Below are positions 34,570-41,172 of a stretch of DNA of 41,172 nt, in pieces. This stretch comes from Halomonas sp. (GTDB taxonomy: Bacteria > Pseudomonadota > Gammaproteobacteria > Pseudomonadales > Halomonadaceae), in contig NZ_VMQS01000015.1 of NCBI RefSeq assembly GCF_007625055.1, positions 1-41,172 on the forward strand, written 5' to 3'. Below the pieces are notes generated by a model that saw only the letters and a list, made by a program, of their open reading frames with translations, had not been told where the DNA came from and made no database searches. Both the position numbers and the translations under genes were made by a program. Each line of letters opens with the position of its first letter. Position 1 is the stretch's first letter.

Positions 34570-35901
34570 TCACTCACGATCGGCGAGCAACGACGCAGGT
34601 ACTATGAATTCAGCCAGCAAGCCTCCTCCCGGATCGTTGTCAAAGCACAGGCGTCCGCCAAAGCGCTCGGCAATGGCCGCCACTATTGCCAGTCCAAGGC
34701 CGCTACCCTGTACCTTACTGGCACGCCAGAAACGCTGGGTCAGCTGTTCAAGCGTTGTCTCAGAGACGCCCTCACCCCTGTCTGTTACCCTGAAGGCCAC
34801 TGCCTGCTCGTCCTCAAGCCAGCGCGCATCCACGTCGATCGGCTGTTCTTTCGGGCCATGGCAAAGGGCGTTATCCAGCAGGTTACGCAGGGCGGTAATG
34901 GCCAGCTCTCTGGGCATTGCCAACACCGCCGCAGGCCACTGCTCGGGTAGCACAAAGCGCTCGGCATCCGACGCCCGGGAGTCGGCCATGGCACATGCCG
35001 CCACGTCGGCCACATGACTTTCCTCGCCATCATCAAAGCGTAGCCGGCCTTCCACCCTGGCCAGCATTAACAGCTGATCCAGCGTTCGGCTTAAACGCAC
35101 AACGCCCTGCTCGGCTTGGGCCAGGGATTCCACGGCGGCCTCGCCGTCTACCCGCCGGGCAACCTGCAGGTGGGTCTTGATCGCGGTCAACGGCGTCCTC
35201 AGCTCGTGAGCGGCATCGTTGGTAAAGCGCTGCTCACGGATAATCGTCTGCTGCACCCGCGCCAATAGTCCGTTCAGGGTTTCAATCAGTGGCTGAATCT
35301 CAGCGGGCACGCCGTAGGTGGAAATCGGTGCCAGTGCATCCGGATGGCGCTTGGCCAGGGATTCGCGCAAACGCGTCAAGGGTGCAAGACCACGCCAGAC
35401 CACCAGCCACAACGCCAGAAGACTGCCCACCAGGGCGACCACAAAGGGCACAACAGCCACCCGCATGACGTCACTCAACAGCATGTCGCGCTCATCCATA
35501 CGGTCGGCGGTGGTAATCGTCAGCCCGCCTCTTTCATAGGTGAATACCCGCCAGGTCATGTCGCCTTCCTCGCGGTAGGCATGGCCACGCTCGCCAGGGG
35601 TCAGAATGTCTTCCATGTCGGTATGGGTGCGCGCCATGATTTCCCCTCGCGGCGAATGTACCTGACAGGCCAGCCCCTCAATGGGTGGAATCGACAGCGC
35701 CCGCTGGTCCGCCTGTTCCCATACCTCAGGCGGGAGCTGCAGCATCAACCCAGCGACCATACGTGCCGACTGGGCCAGACGCTGATCAAGGGTTTCCACC
35801 ACCTTTTCCTCCAGATCCCACATCAACCAGGCTGCCGCGCTGCCCCACAGCACCAGCAGGGTGGCGCCAAGGGTCAACAACAGTCGGACACGCAGGCTCA
35901 A
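34570..35901 (-). CDS. Sensor histidine kinase, QseC/PmrB-like
   Basis: The 443-residue inner-membrane kinase has membrane segments at about 8-28 and 145-170 flanking a periplasmic sensor region of about 115 residues. A HAMP-like linker is followed by the H-box FTNDAAHELRTPLTAIKTHL (phospho-His232). The ATPase domain shows ALRNLLDNALCHGP, DRGEGVSE and GSGLGLAIVAAIAERFGG. The start is a TTG (35899-35901) overlapping the regulator stop (TTGA), with GGAG eight bases upstream. The sensor region has one cysteine (EGLACQVHSP). The signal cannot be read, but the position beside sulfur genes suggests a link. Confidence 0.9.
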   Translation of the reverse strand: MSLRVRLLLTLGATLLVLWGSAAAWLMWDLEEKVVETLDQRLAQSARMVAGLMLQLPPEVWEQADQRALSIPPIEGLACQVHSPRGEIMARTHTDMEDILTPGERGHAYREEGDMTWRVFTYERGGLTITTADRMDERDMLLSDVMRVAVVPFVVALVGSLLALWLVVWRGLAPLTRLRESLAKRHPDALAPISTYGVPAEIQPLIETLNGLLARVQQTIIREQRFTNDAAHELRTPLTAIKTHLQVARRVDGEAAVESLAQAEQGVVRLSRTLDQLLMLARVEGRLRFDDGEESHVADVAACAMADSRASDAERFVLPEQWPAAVLAMPRELAITALRNLLDNALCHGPKEQPIDVDARWLEDEQAVAFRVTDRGEGVSETTLEQLTQRFWRASKVQGSGLGLAIVAAIAERFGGRLCFDNDPGGGLLAEFIVPASLLADRE

Positions 35902-36581
35902 AGGGTATCTCCACGGGCGTTAGAGGGCTTACCCAGGCGATATCCCAGGCCGCGAACCGTCTCAATCACACCGGCGCCCAATTTACGCCGCAGGTGATGG
36001 ATATGGACGTTAAGCGCATTGCTTTCCACATCGTCATTCATGCCATAAAGGCTGTCTTTCAACTGATCAACGGTGAGTACGCTGCGGGGCGCATGCAGGA
36101 AAGCTTCGAGTAATACCAGCTCGCGACGCGACAGGGTGACCGGTTCGCCATCCAGCATCACCTCGCGGGCGGCCGGGTCCAGGGTCAGCGCGCCGTGCTC
36201 AATAATGCCGCTGCTGCGCCCTGATGCGCGACGCAGCAGGGCATGTAAACGCGCCACCAATTCATCAAGATCAAAGGGCTTGACCAGGTAATCATCTGCC
36301 CCGCTGTGCAGCCCATCGACCCGGTCCCTCACGGCATCTCTGGCGGTCAGCACCAGCACCGGTATCTGTACGCCCTTGCCACGCCACTCTTCAAGCAGCT
36401 GCAGGCCGTCACCGTCAGGCATACCGCGGTCCAACACCACCACATCCGTGGTCACTGTGGCCAACGCCTGACGTGCTGCCTTCAGGGTTACCACATGATC
36501 GACCACAAAATCGTAGGTCATCAGCCCAGCGCGTATGCCAGCGGCCACCAGAGCGTCATCTTCAACCAGCAAAACATGCAT
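35898..36581 (-). CDS. OmpR-family response regulator
   Basis: The 227-residue regulator has a receiver domain (1-115) with acidic E7/D8/D9, phospho-acceptor Asp51 in VVVLDRGMPDGDG, the Thr in LTARDA and the Lys in DDYLVKPFD. A winged-helix DNA-binding domain follows (about 130-220), with VESNALNVHIHHLRRKLG and IETVRGLGYRLG. It resembles the QseB/PmrA group. I chose the ATG at 36579-36581 with AAGGA seven bases upstream. It is co-transcribed with the kinase. A PmrA-like direct repeat lies about 40 bases upstream, which suggests autoregulation. Confidence 0.92.
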   Translation of the reverse strand: MHVLLVEDDALVAAGIRAGLMTYDFVVDHVVTLKAARQALATVTTDVVVLDRGMPDGDGLQLLEEWRGKGVQIPVLVLTARDAVRDRVDGLHSGADDYLVKPFDLDELVARLHALLRRASGRSSGIIEHGALTLDPAAREVMLDGEPVTLSRRELVLLEAFLHAPRSVLTVDQLKDSLYGMNDDVESNALNVHIHHLRRKLGAGVIETVRGLGYRLGKPSNARGDTL

Positions 36582-36620
36582 AACGGATCCTTTCTTTGAA
36601 CAAGAGCATGACAAGGCGGC

Positions 36621-36637
36621 ATTAACCAGACGTTAAG
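36621..36637 (-). promoter_or_regulatory. PmrA/QseB-like box upstream of the response regulator
   Basis: On the minus strand CTTAAC (36637-36632), five bases, GTTAAT (36626-36621) form a direct repeat with TTAA cores 11 bases apart. This is the spacing of PmrA-type boxes (YTTAAK, five bases, YTTAAK). It lies about 40 bases before the start. Confidence 0.5.
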
Positions 36638-36663
36638 CCTGGGTTCATGAGTGGCGCCACGAC

Positions 36664-36697
36664 GAAAAAAACCCCTGCCAACCGGGTCAGCAGGGGT
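36664..36697 (-). terminator. Intrinsic terminator after the YeeE/YedE pair
   Basis: On the minus strand ACCCCTGC (36697-36690) and GCAGGGGT (36678-36671) form an 8-bp stem followed by seven T-rich bases. It isolates the transporter genes from the two-component operon. Confidence 0.88.
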
Positions 36698-36772
36698 ATG
36701 ATTACGACTAAAGAATCCACCATCAGTCGTGCAGAAACTATCTTGCCAAGTAAACAAACACGCGCGAAAGCT

Positions 36773-37180
36773 TTAACGAGTGATTCGCTGTGCGGCAAAC
36801 CAGCCAATGACCATGGTCACCAGCATTGCTGCCAACGGCAATGAAATCCCGCCGATGGAGGCAATTGCAGGGCCAGGGCAATAGCCCGACAACCCCCAGC
36901 CAATGCCGAACAGGGCAGCGCCTCCCAGCAGTTTGACGTCCAGATCCTGCCGGGTTGGCAACTGGAAACGCTCGCCAAACAGGGGAGCAGTCTGCTTGAA
37001 CACCAGACGATAGCCCACAAAGCTGGTCACCACGGCCCCACCGAGAACAAACATCAGAGTGGGATCCCAGGCGCCGGCAATATCCAGAAACCCCAGCACC
37101 CGGGCCGGATCGGTCATGCCGGAAATTGCCAGACCCAAACCAAACAGCAGCCCGGCCACATAGCCCATCAGCATCCTCAT
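36773..37180 (-). CDS. YeeE/YedE-family transporter, second half protein
   Basis: The 135-residue protein has about four membrane segments. It carries the family motifs GLGLAISGMTDPARVLGFLD near the N-terminus and WGLSGYCPGPAIASIG, with Cys101, near the C-terminus. Full-length YeeE/YedE proteins such as the thiosulfate importer TsuA carry conserved cysteines that relay the anion. Here the fold is split over two genes. I chose the ATG at 37178-37180 with GGAGGTGGCGC before it. It overlaps the first-half gene as ATGA, so the halves are made together. The substrate is probably thiosulfate or another sulfur species, by family and context. Confidence 0.88.
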   Translation of the reverse strand: MRMLMGYVAGLLFGLGLAISGMTDPARVLGFLDIAGAWDPTLMFVLGGAVVTSFVGYRLVFKQTAPLFGERFQLPTRQDLDVKLLGGAALFGIGWGLSGYCPGPAIASIGGISLPLAAMLVTMVIGWFAAQRITR

Positions 37181-37638
37181 GCGCCACCTCCAATCACATG
37201 GCGAACCACGTAAACCGTTATGATGGCCGTGACCAGAAAGGTCAGCGTCGCGACCAGTGAACGCACGGAAAGGCGCGAAAGGCCACACACACCGTGACCG
37301 CTGGTACAACCACTGCCAAGGCCTGTCCCGATACCCACCAGAAAGCCGGCAACCAGCATCAGAAGGACGCCGCCTGCCGGTTCACCGATGACCATTCCCG
37401 GGGCATTGGCCACGTTACCCAGGCCGCCGCCCAATGCCATCACCAAAAGAGGTCCGCTGATCAGGCCCAGCAGGAAGGTGATACGCCAGGCGCTATCGCC
37501 TTCAGGCCGCTGGGTAAACAGGTTACCCACGATGCCACTGATGCCCGCGATACGCCCCATGGTGCCCATCAGCCAGACGGCTGACAGCCCAATCAGAATA
37601 CCGCCGACGAGCCCTTGCAGGGTTGCCGTCCAGTCCAC
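37177..37638 (-). CDS. YeeE/YedE-family transporter, first half protein
   Basis: The 153-residue protein has about four membrane segments and the hallmark GSGCTSGHGVCGLSRLS with Cys111 and Cys118, the cysteine-rich signature of this sulfur-compound transporter family. The start is a GTG at 37636-37638 with AAGGAG at good spacing. It is followed without a gap by the second half. The DUF2892 gene lies 39 bases upstream on the same strand. I infer sulfur anion or persulfide transport. Known split pairs often occur near Blh-type dioxygenases, as here. Confidence 0.9.
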   Translation of the reverse strand: MDWTATLQGLVGGILIGLSAVWLMGTMGRIAGISGIVGNLFTQRPEGDSAWRITFLLGLISGPLLVMALGGGLGNVANAPGMVIGEPAGGVLLMLVAGFLVGIGTGLGSGCTSGHGVCGLSRLSVRSLVATLTFLVTAIITVYVVRHVIGGGA

Positions 37639-37677
37639 TCTGCTCTCCTTATGTTGAATGCGCTTTTGCCAACCGGC

Positions 37678-37866
37678 TTACTTGGTTTTACAGGTGTTGA
37701 TACCCAGCAGGGAATACGCCGGGCAGGTGTTCAAAAGACCGGTTGCCAGGGGCACCACGCCAATCCAGCCCCAGACACCAATCGTGCCGGTCAGGGCAAG
37801 AAGGATCAGCAGGGCACCAATGACGATGCGTGCAATCTTGTCGATACCACCAACGTTGGTTTTCAT
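37678..37866 (-). CDS. DUF2892 (YgaP-like) small membrane protein
   Basis: The 62-residue protein starts MKTNVGGIDKIARIVIGALL and has two membrane helices. It ends in LLNTCPAYSLLGINTCKTK with Cys48 and Cys59. This matches the membrane domain that, in E. coli YgaP, is fused to a rhodanese. Here it stands alone. AAGGAG lies six bases before the ATG. Such proteins are frequent companions of YeeE/YedE pairs and persulfide dioxygenases. Its own function is unknown; handling or sensing sulfane sulfur in the membrane is a guess from context. Confidence 0.88.
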   Translation of the reverse strand: MKTNVGGIDKIARIVIGALLILLALTGTIGVWGWIGVVPLATGLLNTCPAYSLLGINTCKTK

Positions 37867-37941
37867 AGTTAACTCCTTGATTTCATGACGCTATAAAACG
37901 TCTTTTTGATCTCACTCCGGGTCACCAGGACGCCCTGGCAC

Positions 37942-39789
37942 CTAAAGCGAGCGTGTATGTACCGGTTCTGCTGTTACGCCCTGCACCGTCAACCCCGGAG
38001 ATTTGGGCGCATTACTTTCAAAAGAAAGCGGTAAAGATGTCGCCTGAGGGCAAATAGCCTGTTCGGGGTAAAGGGCATTTGACGGCTGGGTCAGGGCGAC
38101 CCAGGCGCTGTAAGTGCTTAAAAATACAAAGCCGGTCAGTTCCTTACAAAAATCCGTTGTCTGCAGACGGTCCATCACCGGCCCCTTGACTTCCGCCAGA
38201 TGCAGTGACACACCCGCATCCTGTAAACGATGATTGATGGTCTCAAGGCTTTCCAGCGCTGAGGCATCAATCACATTGACCGCCTGACAGGCCAGCACCA
38301 CATGCTTGACATCAGGCTGGCGAGTGACCACTTCCATCACGGTATCTTCCAGGTAGCGCGCATTGGCGAAATAGAGACTTTCATCGACACGCAGAATACA
38401 CAGAAATGGTACGGTCTCGACCCGATGGCGCTCCACGTTGCGGAAATGCTCGCTGCCAGGCACCCGGCCAATCACTGCGCTATGCGGGCGGCTGGTACGG
38501 TACAGGTGCAGCGCCAGCGACAGCCCGACACCGGCAAGAATGCCACTTTCCACTCCGTTGACCAGGGTCACGGCAATGGTGGCGAACATGGCCGCAAAAT
38601 CGCTGCGCGAATAGCGCCAGGTACGTACAATAACGGGCAGATCCACCAGGCTGAGCACGGCGATGATGATGGTCGCCGCCAGGGTGGCCACCGGCAGGTA
38701 GGCAATCAGCGGCGTCAGCAGTACCGCCGCCACGCCAATGCCTACCGCCGTGAAGGCGCCGGCTGCAGGCGTCTGGGCACCCGCATCAAAATTCACCACC
38801 GAACGCGAAAAGCCCCCGGTCACCGGCATACCGCCGGAAAACGCTGCCGCCAGGTTGGCGCTGCCCAGGCCAATCAGTTCCTGGTTGGGGTCAATGCGCT
38901 GGCGGCGCTTGGCTGCCAGCGTCTGGCCCACCGATACCGACTCAACAAAGCCGACAATGCTGATCAGCAGCGCGGCCATCAACAGCTCCTGCCAAAGGCC
39001 GACCTCAAACCCGGGCAGACTGATGGGCGGCAGGCCGGCCGGGATTGACCCGACAACGGCGACACCCTGCTGGTCCAGCTGAAACCCCCAGGTCACCAAG
39101 GTTGTGACGGCCACTGCCACAATCGGCGCAGCCTTGGTCAGCAAGTCAGCCACCATGGCAGGCGCGCCAAGGTTGAGCAGGATTCCCTTCAACCAGCGGC
39201 GAGTGGTGTAAAGAAACACCAGGGTGCCCAGACCGATCAGAAATGTCGCCAGATGAATATTGCCGACTTCACGACCCAGCCCGATCAGGAGCGCCACCAT
39301 ATTGTGACCGCTTGCCTCGACACCCAGCAGATGACGTAGCTGACCCGCGGCAATGATCAGGCCTGAGGCAGTGATAAAGCCGGAGATGACCGGGTGGCTA
39401 AGAAAGTTGGCCAGAAACCCTAAACGCGCCAGCCCCATCAGGGTCAGAATCAGCCCGGAAAGCAATGCCAGCACCAGGGCGGCCCCCACGTACTCGGCGC
39501 TGCCCGGGGTGGCGATATTGCCCAACGCCGCCGCCGTCATCAGTGAGACCACGGCGACAGGGCCCACCGCCAATGTTCGGCTGGTACCAAAAACGGCATA
39601 GGCCACCAGCGGCAGCACGCTGGCATAAAGCCCAACCTCTGCAGGCAGCCCCGCCAACATGGCATACGCCAATGACTGCGGGATCAGCATAATGGTAACG
39701 ATCACTGCAGCCAGCAGGTCGCGTGTCAGCGTATCTCGCCGATAATGCGGTAGCCATTGCAGGATGGGCAGATAGCGTTTCGCGTTCAC
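37942..39789 (-). CDS. SulP-family anion transporter with STAS domain
   Basis: The 615-residue inner-membrane protein has 10 or more hydrophobic segments. It begins with the typical LTRDLLAAVIVTIMLIPQSL and LAGLPAEVGLYASVLPL, followed by GTSRTLAVGPVAVVSLM. After the membrane part, a STAS domain (about 450-565) shows VIDASALESLETINHRL. Members carry sulfate, bicarbonate or dicarboxylates. The tail of about 45 residues is unlike other members I know. The start is a GTG at 39787-39789 with AAGGAG five bases upstream. It lies between blh and the DUF2892 gene on the same strand, which favours a sulfur oxyanion such as sulfate, but that is inference. Confidence 0.9.
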   Translation of the reverse strand: MNAKRYLPILQWLPHYRRDTLTRDLLAAVIVTIMLIPQSLAYAMLAGLPAEVGLYASVLPLVAYAVFGTSRTLAVGPVAVVSLMTAAALGNIATPGSAEYVGAALVLALLSGLILTLMGLARLGFLANFLSHPVISGFITASGLIIAAGQLRHLLGVEASGHNMVALLIGLGREVGNIHLATFLIGLGTLVFLYTTRRWLKGILLNLGAPAMVADLLTKAAPIVAVAVTTLVTWGFQLDQQGVAVVGSIPAGLPPISLPGFEVGLWQELLMAALLISIVGFVESVSVGQTLAAKRRQRIDPNQELIGLGSANLAAAFSGGMPVTGGFSRSVVNFDAGAQTPAAGAFTAVGIGVAAVLLTPLIAYLPVATLAATIIIAVLSLVDLPVIVRTWRYSRSDFAAMFATIAVTLVNGVESGILAGVGLSLALHLYRTSRPHSAVIGRVPGSEHFRNVERHRVETVPFLCILRVDESLYFANARYLEDTVMEVVTRQPDVKHVVLACQAVNVIDASALESLETINHRLQDAGVSLHLAEVKGPVMDRLQTTDFCKELTGFVFLSTYSAWVALTQPSNALYPEQAICPQATSLPLSFESNAPKSPGLTVQGVTAEPVHTRSL

Positions 39790-39889
39790 TCTATCTCCTT
39801 ACAGGGCTTGAGAATCCAACACATAAAACGCTCAACCGTGTTACCTCTTGATAAAACTCTGGGGTGCAAGCCTGTCGATGACTCGACGC

Positions 39890-40756
39890 TTAAAGCTTGT
39901 TGACAGGCACTTTCAGATATACCTGGCCGTTATCCTCGGCGGGCGGCATATCCCCGCCGCGCATATTGACCTGCACCGACGGAATGATCAGCTTGGGCAT
40001 GGCCAGGGTGGCATCCCGCTCGGTGCGCATACGCACAAAGTCATCTTCACTGACCCCGTCGTGAACATGAATATTGGCCGCACGCTGCTCGGCCACGGTG
40101 GTTTCATGCTTGAACACGTCACGCTGCGGTGCCTTATAGTCATGGCACATGAACAGACGCGTGTCGGGCGGCAGGGCCAGCACTTTCTGAATAGACTGAT
40201 ATAGCGCTCGCGCATCACCGCCAGGGAAGTCACATCGCGCGGTGCCAAAATCAGGCATGAAGAGGGTATCACCCACAAAGGCGGCATCCCCGATCACATA
40301 GGTCAGACACGCAGGCGTGTGGCCTGGCGTGTGCAGCACATGGCCTTCAAGCCCACCGATGGTGAAGGTATCGCCTTCCTTGAACAGCGCATCGAACTGG
40401 CTGCCATCCCGGGCAAACTCGGTGCCCGCATTGAATGCCTTGCCAAACACGTCCTGGACAATCGTGATGTTGGCACCAATGCCCGTCTTGCCGCCTAGCC
40501 GCTCATGCAGATAGGGCGCTGCGGAAAGATGATCGGCATGCACATGGGTTTCCAGAATCCACTCAACGTCAAGGTCGTGCTCACGCACATGGGCAATAAT
40601 TTCTTCCGCTGAACGCACATCGGTACGGCCTGCGGCGTAATCAAAATCAAGCACCGAATCCAGAATCGCGCAGGCCTTGCTGTCAGGATCCTGAACCACA
40701 TAGCTGAACGTATTGGTAGGTTCATCAAAAAAATGTGTTACCAGCGGGGAAGTCAT
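39890..40756 (-). CDS. Persulfide dioxygenase-like MBL-fold protein (Blh/ETHE1 type)
   Basis: The 288-residue protein has the metallo-beta-lactamase fold with H71, H73, D75, H76 (ETHVHADHLSA), H146 (HTPGHTPACLTYVIGD), D163 (FVGDTLF) and H205 (CHDYKAP). H71, H146 and D163 would bind the single iron of ETHE1-type dioxygenases, which oxidise glutathione persulfide to sulfite. The GTARCDFPGGD segment with an Arg and a Cys fits that group. Glyoxalase II is less likely. The ATG has GGAGGCGTGA before it. It is the first gene of the sulfur block on the minus strand. GshA in this window supplies its thiol carrier. Confidence 0.88.
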   Translation of the reverse strand: MTSPLVTHFFDEPTNTFSYVVQDPDSKACAILDSVLDFDYAAGRTDVRSAEEIIAHVREHDLDVEWILETHVHADHLSAAPYLHERLGGKTGIGANITIVQDVFGKAFNAGTEFARDGSQFDALFKEGDTFTIGGLEGHVLHTPGHTPACLTYVIGDAAFVGDTLFMPDFGTARCDFPGGDARALYQSIQKVLALPPDTRLFMCHDYKAPQRDVFKHETTVAEQRAANIHVHDGVSEDDFVRMRTERDATLAMPKLIIPSVQVNMRGGDMPPAEDNGQVYLKVPVNKL

Positions 40757-40890
40757 TCACGCCTCCATAAGAAACCAGACCTTGGGTGTATTTCCACCAC
40801 GAGAAGAAATACCGTCCTGGATGACCGTTTTCAAAGGTCGATGCTGAAAAAGTTAGTATGCTTACAGGATAACTCAAAAAACGTTATATA

Positions 40891-40913
40891 TTTATATTTT
40901 TTTGAAATATAAA
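40891..40913. promoter_or_regulatory. AT-rich inverted repeat upstream of blh-like gene
   Basis: TTTATATTT (40891-40899) and AAATATAAA (40905-40913) are perfect 9-bp arms around five bases, about 135 bases before the start of the persulfide dioxygenase gene. It stands out from the GC-rich surroundings. AT-rich palindromes are typical sites of ArsR-type persulfide sensors such as BigR, but no such regulator gene is in the window. Confidence 0.4.
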
Positions 40914-41070
40914 ACCCAATGATTAAAACATGGATAACAAGGGGCCAAGCGGACCCTGCATCAGGAAAGGCAAAAGGGTGTTTACAAGGCCCAAAAAGGG
41001 TCAGGCCGTGAGGTGCGCCATGCGCATAACGCGCCAACAGGACGCTCACTTAAAAAAGTGATACAAGACC

Positions 41071-41098
41071 TTGTCAAAAGCGTGAAAATAACTATACT
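41071..41098 (+). promoter_or_regulatory. Sigma-70 promoter reading out of the window
   Basis: TTGTCA (41071-41076), a 16-base spacer and TATACT (41093-41098) match the consensus at five of six positions each. Transcription would start near 41105. Confidence 0.65.
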
Positions 41099-41107
41099 CG
41101 AATTGTA

Positions 41108-41149
41108 CCCATTGGCGACCTAGTACACCCCCTCCCCCTAGCCAATGGG
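41108..41149 (+). repeat. Inverted repeat with C-rich loop at the predicted 5' end of a transcript
   Basis: CCCATTGGC (41108-41116) pairs perfectly with GCCAATGGG (41141-41149). The 24-base interval contains CACCCCCTCCCCC. It begins a few bases after the predicted start site, so it would fold at the very 5' end of the RNA. Confidence 0.55.
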
Positions 41150-41172
41150 CTGCAGTGAGCCAAGCCCTTTGA

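Larger units (their letters stand above)
40757..41172. other. 416-bp right-edge intergenic region
   Basis: No convincing gene is visible. Reading left to right it holds the blh ribosome-binding site, an AT-rich region with a 9-bp inverted repeat (40891-40913), a plus-strand promoter (41071-41098) and a long inverted repeat (41108-41149). Confidence 0.7.

Noticed and set aside
1-41172. CRISPR arrays, insertion sequences, tRNA or rRNA genes
   Set aside because: No regularly spaced repeats, no transposase motifs and no tRNA-like cloverleaf sequences were seen in any intergenic region.
1-41172. Frequent GTG and TTG starts (thyA, rppH, HAD, ptsP, gshA, thiL, ribD, kinase, YeeE first half, SulP)
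   Set aside because: Most have suitable ribosome-binding sites or stop/start overlaps, and such starts are ordinary in GC-rich gammaproteobacteria, so this is not a special signal.

Overview
The window reads as chromosomal DNA of a moderately GC-rich gammaproteobacterium, most like Halomonadaceae (Halomonas and relatives). This is an inference from protein family types and gene order; no search was run. Genes are tightly packed, mostly on the minus strand, with many ATGA-type stop/start overlaps. I see no tRNA, rRNA, IS element, prophage or CRISPR array. Forty-one protein genes are supported, including a truncated porin gene at the left edge.

Left part (1-10.2 kb): the porin start, then a minus-strand run of thyA, folA and a ProQ-like RNA chaperone; lgt; a TauE/SafE-type permease coupled to an unusual membrane-anchored receiver protein; an NRDE-family gene; ptsP (EI-Ntr) with rppH; and a divergent HAD phosphatase. 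Grouping thyA, lgt, TSUP permease, ptsP, rppH and HAD resembles the arrangement known from Pseudomonas.

Middle (10.3-31.6 kb): mdh, rsd, a dsbB-gshA coupled pair, tex, a Tat-exported MsrB, and the pckA-hslO-hslR-yrfG-nudE neighbourhood also known from E. coli. Next come a divergent-type Lon protease with a sigma-32-like promoter, a YdgA-like protein, and the cluster nrdR-ribD-ribB-ribH-nusB-thiL-pgpA. In that cluster the GTP cyclohydrolase II domain of RibB is degenerate and riboflavin synthase is absent from the place where it often lies.

Right part (31.8-41.2 kb): dsbG on the plus strand, then a sulfur-handling block on the minus strand. It holds a thiosulfate dehydrogenase pair (tsdB-tsdA), a two-component system with a PmrA-like box in its own promoter, a split YeeE/YedE transporter, a small DUF2892 membrane protein, a SulP anion transporter and a Blh/ETHE1-like persulfide dioxygenase. 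A plausible joint role is to take up or expel inorganic sulfur anions, oxidise thiosulfate to tetrathionate in the periplasm, and detoxify persulfide in the cytoplasm. The last 100 bases carry a plus-strand promoter followed by a hairpin with a C-rich loop, either the leader of a gene beyond the edge or a small RNA.
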